Source of the DNA: Paramecium octaurelia
Taxonomy: Eukaryota > Ciliophora > Oligohymenophorea > Peniculida > Parameciidae
Assembly (NCBI GenBank): GCA_905182995.1
Contig: CAJJDP010000036.1
Span: 355,596-419,595 of the forward strand
Length of the DNA: 64,000 bases
Reading direction: 5' to 3'
A program made the translations under genes and the position numbers. The notes below the pieces were generated by a model. It did no database searches. It saw nothing but the letters and a program-made list of their open reading frames with translations, and had not been told where the DNA came from. Of this stretch, positions 48,018 through 61,000 are shown piece after piece. Each line of letters opens with the position of its first letter. Positions within the stretch are counted from its first letter, which is position 1.

Positions 48018-49575
48018 ATGATATAAGATTCATTATTTGCTGAATCCTTTTGGAATCCAATTTCACTTAATTCATTTTCAAACGATGACGATTATAATGT
48101 ATAAATTTAGATTTCCTTTAATATAGGTGTTTTAACTATACTCAGGAAACACCCCAGTACAAATAAGACTCATCTCAGGGTAATTATTAGCCAGTAGTTA
48201 ATAATTGGATTTATTACAAACATACATTACATTAGACGAGAAAGGAGTGACACTTTAAAATCAATTTGGATAAATAGCATTCATAGGTCCATAATTATAG
48301 TAGTTTTATGAACACATCAATAAATATTGTATGCATCTCGATATTGAAAATCATTATACAATTGAGAAATAAACTCACTAGTTAGATAATTTTGAGGTAT
48401 GAGTATTGGTCTATAATTAGATTTTTCAATCTAGAGATAAAATGACTGGTATTTAAAAGTCAATAAAAAAGTATTCAAAAAAATTAGGAAAATCCCATTT
48501 GTAGACTATTGTTAACTACAGGAATTATGAATATTTATTTGAAGATGATTAATATCTGTATTTGGTCATGTCATATTTAAATGGACAAAAAATCAACAAT
48601 TTAACTTTGGAGGAGTCATGCTTTGGATTACTCAAACTATTATACAAATATCACAACCAAGGCTTCGTATTAAACTGTTTCTCTGTAAGAATATGATATT
48701 TATATAAGGAATTGAACACTATTTTATTGGATGAAAATTATAATATGGAAATACTGGATAATTCTTAACTTAAAAGAATTACATCCGATTAGCAATAACA
48801 AATATTGTAAGATGTTCAAACTATTCATAATTATCTTTTATAAAAGTAATAAAACTAATATTTTTCAGATTTCCCCACAAATAAGATATTTTCTAAAGCA
48901 TTTTAGACACAAAAATTCAATCAGTCCAAGAATTGCTCTTCAATCCATTATTTATCAATTACTTTGGTGAACGTAACTTTTTTGTGTTCTTAAACGCCTA
49001 ACCCTATCAAAAGTACAACAACACCACTTCCAATCCATAATTAAATTTGCTTGAAACTTTCAATACTATAAGATCAAGTATTATGGATTCATCAGATGAA
49101 TCAGATGACGTCTAAGAAATTAATCAGTTTACTTATTCCCATTCACAATTCGATGACTCTCCTATGCTCTCTCCTAAGTTGAAGCCAAAACATCAATCAA
49201 GATTGTCAAGTAGATAAGTTGTACTAGAAACATTATTAAATGAACACATAATCACACCTGAGTAGTTCCAATAGTTTTATAAAGAAGAGGACTTTTAAAA
49301 TGAGCAAGAAATCAATGAATTTAGTGAAATGCTCTCTAAAGAAATTGAAAATTCTTAACTAACCACTCCAATTTAAAGTGATGTAAGCATTTCATTCATT
49401 TTAGTCCACTGCTACTTGTCCTAACACAGTTATAATTCACTCTAGAAAAAATGTTGTCAATCGAATTAGTGATATCATACTTGAAGCTTAATAGGAATTT
49501 ATTTAAGCTACAAAAAAGCCTTATAATGTTAGTAAAGTCTAGAATGTGAGGAAGAATCTATTCAATTTACATTGA
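48018..49575 (+). CDS. Pseudokinase with degenerate catalytic motifs
   Basis: About 478 residues. It keeps the shape of a CAMK-like kinase: YTIEKQTHQLDNFE..IFQSRDKMT in the N-lobe, a KKYSKKLGKSHLQTIVNYRN helix, the hinge DDQYLYLVMSYLNG, a YKYHNQGFVLNCFSELNTIL catalytic-loop equivalent, LDENYNMEILDNSQL at the DFG position, and a C-lobe helix DTKIQSVQELLFNPLF. HRDxKxxN is replaced by LNCFSELN and DFG by LDN, so phosphotransfer is very unlikely; a scaffold role is inferred. A Ser/Asp/Gln-rich tail follows. Five introns (28, 24, 24, 23, 22 nt) give one continuous protein, so the gene is maintained, not decayed. ATG 48018. Confidence 0.72.
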
Positions 49576-50938
49576 TATTCTTTATATACCTTATACATAA
49601 TTTTGTTAATTTATTTAACTTCCTTTGGATAACTAAAATTTTATTATAAAATATTAGCCGTTTTGAATAACTCTAAATATAATCCTTTAAGGTTTATAAT
49701 ACTCTAAAAGGTTTCTCCACATTCTCTGATTAAGCGAAAACCAATATAATTTATTTTATTCAAAACCAAAGTCCCTACAGTAGTCATATGTTATAAAATT
49801 ATTATAAAACTATTATCTACTGTCAATCTCAATAATTTTATATTATAATTGATTATTTATATAATATATATTTTCGTAAAAATTGATAAGCTTTTTAAAT
49901 ATTGATAATTACATTCATTATTTACAGCTAAGAGATTAAATAATATTGAAGCATTATTCTCAAACATCAAAAATGCTTTTTACTTGTACCAAATTTAATC
50001 ATCTCAATAGATGGTAAATTTATCACTTAACAATAAAAGTCTAAATATTTCATAATATAATAAGCACAATTTAATATTATGTACATGGTCATTAGAGAAC
50101 AAAATTGATTGTGAATATAACCTTGAATAGTAAAAAATTAAATAAATAATAATAAATTAGTTTTAGAAATTTAGTCATCTTTATTATTGAATTATGTTTT
50201 TTTCTGGTGTTAATTAATTCACATAGAAAATATATTAAAATGAGTACAACAGCGCTTTAAGAAAGTGAATTTTAATGAGCTATTATTTTAAGAGCAATTT
50301 AAAATTACTTGAACGTATGGAGTGATGATTAAATTTACTTCTTTTCTGCCTGTTAGCTCTCAACTTAGAAAAAGCATAATAATTTATTTGCATATACTTG
50401 GTAGCATTATTATCAGGCATTAATTTCATCTTACATCAATTTGGTTTACAGTTTCTTATGGCTTCATTTTCATAATCTGAATAATTTAACCAATACTCCT
50501 ACTGAAAGGTAGTTCTCTATAGCGTTAATTTATGATTTTCGTAAATACACTAAAGGCTGAGTCTTTATATAAACTATATTTAACGTAAAATGTATGAAAT
50601 TTGATCATTTGTGAATTTCAAATTCTTTCTAGTAACAAGATTAAATAAGATGATATATATTTGATAGTGATATTTCATATAATTTCTAGAGTAAAAGGCA
50701 ATAATAATTTGCTACTAATTTTAGAATTTATTTTATCCAATACTAAATATTCTCGATATACTTATTTCCTAATCCAAACAATTGTATAATAATTGACTAA
50801 AATTTGGGAAATCTGATGCATATATAATGATAGATAGAAAATAAAACATAATTTTTTCCCTCAAAGTAATTGATGGATTCAAGATGTCGAGAATTCAAAT
50901 GTGTGTTGATGATATAATAATATAATGTATTAATGATT
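49576..50938. other. Intergenic region, no supported gene
   Basis: 1.36 kb of AT-rich sequence between converging genes. Short protein-like patches occur (for example INFILHQFGLQFLMASFS on the plus strand near 50425) but they are not extended by any splice model. It could hold a further decayed gene. Confidence 0.4.
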
Positions 50939-51550
50939 TCAATATTCCTTCTCACAAAATGAAAAATATTCTGAAATCACAACATAGGACCAAATACAAT
51001 TGAATATCTATTGTTTAAGTAAATAGGCCAATTAGAAATTCTTGCTCATCAGTATTTATTTTGGATCTTCCTTAAAGTTCTTACCCAAATGTTCTAATTG
51101 AGGTAACCAAACATCAAATGTTATGCTAATCAAACTTATGTATAATCTGAATTTCATTAATTTAGTCAATGAATTCTAGTAATTCTCTTTTGATTCACTT
51201 TTTGGCCTCTAAGTATAATGATATTAACATAAGGAGAATAAACTTAAACCAATAAATCCATAATATAAAAAATGAATGAAGAATGCATCAAATAAAATAG
51301 TTGGTTTGCTTACAAAATACATTAATGAAAAATATCTAATTTGATGTTGATTAAATTCAGGAAATAACTTCTCTCTAAAGGATTTCAATAATTTATTATA
51401 AAAATATGCACTTGGCAATGATAAAAATCCAATGAATCCAAAATTAAGTCCAATATCTTTAATCTATAATTTTTCCTTTTAAGTTAGATACAAGGGGATA
51501 TTTAATAAAGATCCTTAATAAATAGTATTCACTAAAATATTCAATACCAT
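50939..51550 (-). CDS. Small multi-pass membrane protein, Mpv17/PMP22-like
   Basis: 203 residues, intronless as read. It has four hydrophobic segments: MVLNILVNTIYQGSLLNIPL; DIGLNFGFIGFLSLPSAYFY followed by the basic KLLKSFREKLFP; SKPTILFDAFFIHFLYYGFI; and a C-terminal pair. Position and residues (Gly-Phe..Pro..Tyr-x-x-Leu, then a long third helix) recall the Mpv17/PMP22 family of mitochondrial/peroxisomal inner-membrane proteins, but the usual C-terminal Trp-Pro signature is not in this frame. A neighbouring frame near 51030-51060 also reads well, so the last ~45 residues are unsure. Confidence 0.5.
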
Positions 51551-51841
51551 ATTTTTATTAATATATTTATGAATTTAAATTAAACAATTAAAATATTTTA
51601 GGAGGCGTTTGAGAATAGCTAGAAAGTACCACCTTTAGTAAATAGAATCCAAATTATACCTTTGAGATAGTTAGAAGGTGATTAGAAATCATTATTGGAA
51701 TTATACAAAATACAATCATAAGAAATGAGAAGAAAATATAACAATAACAGCGAATTATAATAGACGTTAGACAGTAAATATATAAGTAGAAATTCATCAA
51801 AATAAACTTTGTTCTGATATTATTATTATTAATTTTAATAT

Positions 51842-53028
51842 TCAATAACCACTCTTCCTCTTTTATTAATCAGTGTCTAGCATTTGGTATTAACCATAAT
51901 AATTGTAATTCAGATATTATTAATTGTATTAATAATATTGTTGTTCGTCATTGTAAAAATTTTGAGTATAATAATATGCCTAATCTAATTGTTACACTTG
52001 TAATGTGGGATCCGGAGTTTAAGTTGTAGATGCAAAAGTCTTACGACGACTAAGAATTAGAAATTGAATACTTATTAGGAATATAACCTTTGCCAATTCC
52101 ATAAATGACATTCATGTTCTTTTCGAAATCGCTTTGCAAATCTGGAAAGCAAAATTTCATTTGATAATAACATTACAATGTTAACAAGGCATCAGATCCG
52201 GCTTAATGTTCAGGTCCTATACGTGTAACTTCGACTTTAGTTGCTAATCTGCTTAGACCTGCATCCTTATATTTGGGGTTGTCTTTGAGTATGTATTTTA
52301 AATCGTAGATTGATGGGAAATATAGTTTCATCATCTTATAGAATTCATCTTAAGTGTCGGGAATACCAGAGTGATGGAATAGATGCAATAGATATCCAAA
52401 ATCAAATTCACCATGGAATACTACATATTTAATTTCATCATTTAAAATTAATCCTATTTAATATGCAATTATTAATACCACTGCCTGTAACTACTTCGCA
52501 AAATTCTGAATAATCAATTCCTTTTGACGCTAGATCATCAAATTTAATTCCCGCCTATTCTAACATGTTTTTGACAGAACTCATGAGCTAGTCATATCTA
52601 AAAGTATTTAAATAAATGGTACTGAGCATTAAATTTGAAATGGAATTGCCATGTATTTTTTGCTAAAGGTACCTCTCCAGCTTCATTTGCTAAGCTAATT
52701 CCTAGTTGAATAAGTTTATATTTTTGGACATTTCTGACTAATTACAAATATTCATAATCCTAATATAATGCAATATCACAGTAACCTTGTCATCACTTTC
52801 TGGTTAATCATATTCTGTTCCTGGAAATTCTGTGTCCTAACATCACTAAAATCATTACTAAAGATATGACATTAAATTCTTCTATTAAATCTGCGATTTC
52901 TGCAATTTCCGCTTAAAAATTGTGTGCCCAAACGTCAACAATGTTTGTCTTATTGAGATGTGTTAATTTCACTCTTGGATTGGATTCTTTTAACTTCTTT
53001 AAATACTAGCAATTACTTTTCTATGCAT
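51842..53028 (-). CDS. CNOT7: CAF1/POP2 (CNOT7-type) deadenylase
   Basis: About 348 residues. DEDD nuclease motifs are complete: SLDTEFPGTEYD, FHGEFDFGYLLHLF, DAGLSRLATKVEVTRIG and EHQAGSDALLTLQ. Family landmarks WQFHFKFNAQYDQL, EQAGIKFDDLASKGIDYSEF and KMMKLYFPSIYDLKYI are in order. CAF1 is the catalytic subunit of CCR4-NOT that shortens poly(A) tails. The C-terminal ~50 residues form a Tyr/Gln/Asn-rich tail. Six introns (20-26 nt) are all required and each joins conserved CAF1 blocks. ATG 53028 is 46 bp from the ProRS stop. Confidence 0.95.
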
Positions 53029-53074
53029 TTTGATAATTAATTTAATATATGTATATTATTGCATATTTAATATC

Positions 53075-55298
<2,224 letters not shown>

Positions 55299-55838
55299 AA
55301 AAATATTAAAAATAATTTTCAGAATTTTCAAATGATTATTTTGATATTCAATCATTTTCTATTCAATCATTTTCTATTTAATCATTTTCTATTTTACATA
55401 TATCCTATTTTATTATTCAATATAATATATATCAATCAATAATAACTGAGCGCAATTCATCTAATATACTTCAAACATTAAATTGTTATTTTTGGTTATG
55501 ATCAGAAATATCTTGAATAATTAAGATTTGTAATTTATTCAAATGTCTGAAACCATAAAGCCTAGAATAATTAATAAAGATTATAATTCAATTTTGAAAA
55601 GTGTAATTTTAAATATTATAATAAATTCTTAAAATATCTTAATTAAATTAAAGCTTTAGGATAGAGTAAAAATACCTTCTGTTTGTAGTTTTAATTTAAA
55701 CTAACATTTTTATTCAATTTAGTATGTTAGTTATTTTATTTTTTGAATATCATCGCAAATGAATAAAGAATAGGACATAAATTATTATAATGATTTTTAA
55801 TTTAATTTAAATGAACCACACCTTAGATAAATATTTTA
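55299..55838. other. Intergenic region with a 15-bp tandem repeat
   Basis: 540 bp of AT-rich sequence between the sorting-nexin stop and the ProRS start. Apart from the tandem repeat at 55349-55393, nothing recognisable. Confidence 0.55.
55349..55393 (+). repeat. Three-copy 15-bp tandem repeat
   Basis: CAATCATTTTCTATT occurs twice in succession (55349-55363, 55364-55378) followed by a copy with a T for the first C (55379-55393). It lies 45-90 bp upstream of the ProRS start. Confidence 0.9.
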
Positions 55839-57416
55839 TCATTGATTTTCATCGTCTATTTCTTATTAAGATATATTGACTTATACTTCATCCTCTTATT
55901 ATTATTAAACATCCTCATTTTCTTCTTGGTTTTAATTTTCATTAACGTATTAATTGATATCTTCATTATTACTTTCTTCTTGGTTTATTTCGTTAGGATT
56001 CTCATTTTCGTGAGGTAGATTCTAATCTACATCTTCTTTCTCCTCATATTATTATTCAATAGGTTGATTGAATTATTGTTAATTAAACTTTTGTTGAGAA
56101 TCAAGATGCAACTAATTAATCAAATTTGATGATTATGATTCAATGTATTACCAATATTGAATTTATTCATCAATTAATTTTTATTCTAATTCGGATACTT
56201 GTTTCATTACTATAGAATAAAATTTGATTTTTAAATCTTAAAATCTTTCTACTTCTATGAATCCTATGATCGCTTACATTATATCAATTAGATTTTATAA
56301 ATTATCTAACTCATTTTAATTAGTTTAGATCTAAATATTTAAATGACTTTTTAGTTATTCTGGTGTTTATTTATTAAATATATTTTTAAAAAAATTAGGA
56401 TTCTTACCTTCATTTAAATTATTTAATTCTTATTGCGTTTCTAACTATTTGGCTTCTAATTTCTTTTTTTATTCTTCATATTCTTTCTTAGTTTTCAAAC
56501 TTTAATAAAATGCCTAAGTTTAATAAATTATAATACAAGACCTTAATATCTTTCAATTCTTATCTAATATATTCATAGAGTTTATCTATATTTCTCCTTT
56601 TGAAGATGCTGTTCTAATTATACTAAGTATCCAATTGCTTCTTGATATTTTAATTAGTAAGCAATAAGTTATCACATTTATTATTTTAATATATCTAAAT
56701 AAACTGTTTCTCATAGTTTGGTAGCTGAATAGTCATTATTTTCTCTAAACTTTAATTATATTATTCTTATGATTGGTACAAATCTCTTATATACTTTTTT
56801 GCCAACTTAAATTAAATTTAATTATTTTTCAATTTTTCCACAAAACCATCAATTTTCTTATCTAGAGTTTAATCAATATCTCGCTAAATAGAAATATATA
56901 ATACTCCTTATAATTCAATGAAATTAAGTTAATATTTTTAAATTAACTCTGATGTCTTTGGTTTTTGCATTTATTCGCTATTTATATATATTTGAATATA
57001 TACAAAATCTTATGAATCTCCTTATCTTTAGATCTTAAGAATAATTGACTAAACTCTTAACTGTAATACAGATTAGGCAATAATTTCATTTTATTACAGA
57101 ATTGTTTTAAGAATCTTAATCTTTCCGATGCAGTTTTGGTATCATTTCCCTGGAACATCTTTTTGCCTGGAATACCTGGAATGAAACATCCTGGCCATCT
57201 TATTAACAATATATCCCTTAGAGATATGAAATCCTTATATCTTCTATAGACTTCAAAGAATCCAATTTTATCCTTTCCCTTGATAATATAATATGTATAT
57301 GTATCTAATAAGGACTCATGTTGATCAAAGGTGATTATATCTATTTGTATGTCTTGCGATTCTTTTTAATCTTAATGCTGATTTTATTCAGTCTCATCTA
57401 GATTGACAATTGACAT
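55839..57416 (-). CDS. PX-domain sorting nexin (SNX1/2-like, PX-BAR)
   Basis: About 507 residues. The PX domain spans residues ~25-140: YYIIKGKDKIGFFEVYRRYK, DFISLRDILLIRWPGCFIPG, IPGKKMFQGNDTKTASERL and LLPNLYYSQEFSQLFLRS; the RRYKDF basic patch and Pro-rich loop are the phosphoinositide site. A long helical region follows with the BAR-like IIGFIEVERFQDLKIKFYS, then an acidic Gln/Glu/Asn tail. Such proteins coat endosomal tubules in retromer sorting. Two introns (26 and 28 nt). ATG 57416. Confidence 0.85.
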
Positions 57417-57562
57417 TTTAATAATATTTATTAAATGAAGGAATCAGATAAAAATCCTATTATAAATTTACCTGTCCTACTGATATTGATAACTGATCTC
57501 CGTTAAGGAAATTGATTAATTTTGATCAACTTCTGATATATACTTTGATTAAAGAATTAACA

Positions 57563-57886
57563 ATGCAAATTCCTATTTATATCTATTTATATAAAGAAGA
57601 TTATTTTGGATATTTGAAAGTAGATAAATAAGAATAGAAAATCTATTAGAATTATATAGATAATAGTGTTTTCTATTGAATAAAAGATTTATATAAAGTC
57701 AAGAAATACGTTGAAGATCATTGTACAAAATATAATATTAGAATCTAAATCAACTAAATTATTTATAATATTTTCAAATTGAGTCCTGCAGGTTTAAAGT
57801 GGCATTTAAGAAGTGAAAATAGTGTTAAAATTGATCATATTTTTAGAGATGCATTTAAATATTGGATTAAAGGAAGACAAAAATGA
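57563..57886 (+). CDS. Small protein, function unknown
   Basis: About 100 residues: MQIPIYIYLYKEDYFGYLKV, then after a 21-nt intron (57666-57686, length 3n with an in-frame TGA) KKYVEDHCTKYNIRIQINQI and SPAGLKWHLRSENSVKIDHI, ending in a basic FKYWIKGRQK. The charged, balanced composition and the way the intron removes the only stop support coding. No family recognised. Confidence 0.55.
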
Positions 57887-58018
57887 TTTAGAGAAATGGG
57901 AAAATAAATTGATGATTTTCCTTGATCGAATTATTACATTTTGTTTATGAATAATTCTTATTATTATCTAATATTATTATAAATTATATTGATAAATTGC
58001 CATAAATAATTATAATTA

Positions 58019-61000
58019 ATGATATAAAACTGGATAGGGAAATTATTATTTAATATTTGCGGAGATCTGGTTGAGGTATTTATATTATTCTACATATATT
58101 AAGGATTTCCCTAATAATGAAATTGAAATAAATAAATGGTAAGGGGTTGGAGAAAAAAGAAACATTAAGTTTAAATAGAACAAAGTAAGAGAATGGATGA
58201 TGGAATATTTTGGATTAAATGTTGATGTGAAAAGGGCTGAAATAGAATTATTATAATTTAAAATCCCTTGGAATAGAATTTGGAAAGAACCTACTAAAAT
58301 ACTTGTGAAAGATGCATTTATTTGTGTGTAAACCAGAGAAGAATTCTCACTAGAATTGATGCGCCTATAGTATTAGAGTGACTTAAAAGATTTCATTGAG
58401 CATTGCTATAAAAAACTCTTCAATAATTTTACAAATACTAAAAAGTAAAGCAAACTTAAAAGAGCACTTAAAAATTTCTTTTCCGAAATGATTATTTTAG
58501 AAGTCTAAAACTTCCATTTGAGATTAGAAGATGAAAATAATGCTGTAAAACACAATCGTGTAGCATTAGGAGTGTTATTTAAAACATTGACTTTACAACC
58601 CTCTTATAATAATAAAAATGAATAAGAAATTAAAAGAAAATTAGATTTCTCAGTTGAAGCACTAAGTATGTATTTAAAAATTGAACCATCTTCTAAGCAA
58701 TCTAATAGTCTATAACCTGACTATGTAGAATAGCAAGTAACAAGTTATTATCATTATAGAATGTTATCATAGATCCATTATCATTTCGAATACTCATACA
58801 TACCAATTTAACTTAATAAGAAGAAATACCTTTAAAATATATAGAAATTTAATTTGGCGATGATGTAAATTTATTATCACTAATTCCAGATTAAAATAAA
58901 CATTGATAATTAATAATTTTAAACAATTCTTAAATTGTTAAAATTAAGAGATTGGTATTGCCAATAAGGAGATCATCTACAATATAGACCGTAATATAAA
59001 TCTAGTCCGAAAGATAGTCCTCTTGAATGGCTTATCTATTGGAAATAAATTGTCACAGTAATTAGGAGTAGAATCAATAAATAAAAAATTAATCTTAAAT
59101 CTAAAATGAGAAATGATTTGGTTAAATGTATCGTTGTTGACTTTCTTCACTAACAATATTAACAAAATGATGATAATCGATATTGTATTGATGATTAAAT
59201 GATATTATATACAGATATGCTATAAAATAAGCAGTAAATAGAAGACAAGCTACTCCAAGAAGAAATTGAATTAGTATTCTACAAGGTAAATAAAATATTA
59301 AACTCACCTGAATAATTAAAAGATATACTAGTAAAAATGAATTTGGAATAACCCTAATAATAAGAGAAAAAACAAACGATTTGGTCCTATTTTTGGAAAT
59401 AAAAGCAATAACCTGAAGAAGGGACAGAATTTCAATCTAAATATGAGAAATTGTACACTTCAATAAGTTAAAATGAAAATAGATGTTTGAAAAGATTAGA
59501 GATATAAATTTCAAATATATTGGTATTATTTTATTAAACTTAGATTCACTTAAAAATTGCTTAAGAAAGGTCCACTGTTTTTATGAAAATCGAATTAAAA
59601 GAATCCCTATTGCAGTATGAGTCATTTTTAAAGATCCGAAAATTTATATTGAAGCTAAAAAGAATTACCGCATATGATTGCTTAAACCCTAATAAAGATT
59701 TTTAAACGATATTTTGTTATCATTCATATATTGAGAGATCTTAGAGGAATTAATATTTAAGTTAAGACTAATCACAAATAGAAATTTCATTTGAATATAA
59801 TAAAGAAGCTCATAAATCTCTTTTTAAAGTGAAATCATTACCTCATTTAATGTCCTTGAATGATACAGTTTTAGCACGCCTACAACCATTTCTAAAATAA
59901 CTAAGAAAAAATGATTATTTCTACGACATTGTCTTCATAAGTTAGGGTAATTTCAAGAAAAGTGAATTCATAAATGTGATATCAAATCTTTGCAAATCAA
60001 ATCGTTTAATACTAGATATTAATATATCTCATGTTACAATTCGAATTCCTGAGAGTGCAATCAAAACTAATTGTCCAGTCCTTGAGATTACCCTTGAAAA
60101 CTACCTATTGTAATTTCTTAACACAGTTACACAGTAAATAAATAAGTTTGCTATTAACTTTTAATATGTTGAAAAAAATTGCAAATAATCCATTCACATC
60201 TTGCAGCCGGTTTCAATCACCACTAAAGTTGTTTAATTATAAAACTAAGATGAACAGAATAAATTGAATGAACTTACAGATTTAGTGTTAGAAAATAAAA
60301 TTAGTGATATCCTCATTACAATTCCAATATTAAAAACTGACTTTTTTAAGAATTTTATTTACAACGTTTTAGGAACATTAGATAATTTAAAGAAGATTTC
60401 TATTTTTTTATAAAAAGAAGATTCTGTTAATTAATCATCATCAGTTAACTCTGTAAATAGAAGGAAAAGATCTAGATCTTGGTCTTAGTAAAGAGATTAG
60501 TCATCAAGAAGGGAAGATTGCTCATCTCAAACTAGTGAAATATATTATGATGCTGAAGAATTCATAAATATTCCCTTCATTTAATCTATTACATAGAGTA
60601 GATAACAAATATCACCTTAAGAAAAGAGAGAAGAAATGCTAAAAAAGTGGAACAAAATTAGGATTAATCTGAATTATTTGGTTAACAAAATATTTAAAGA
60701 AGCTGATCCAAAAATTAGCCACTTTCTAGAGTCCTTAAGATTAAAAGCAGTATTTGAATTACAGAAATTCTAAATTAAAGTTGCAATATAAAAAAATAAT
60801 GAAAGAAACTCATATTTTTATATCGATAATATTAATGTGACTATTGAAAAGGCATTTAAAGTGAAACATTTCGGATTTCAGCTAGAAATAAACACAATCA
60901 CATTATCAATTTATAAATTACATTAATTGAAATAACTAAAAAAATATTCAGGTCCATAATCAGATGACATAATGGCCCATATAAATGAAGATATGCTCAA

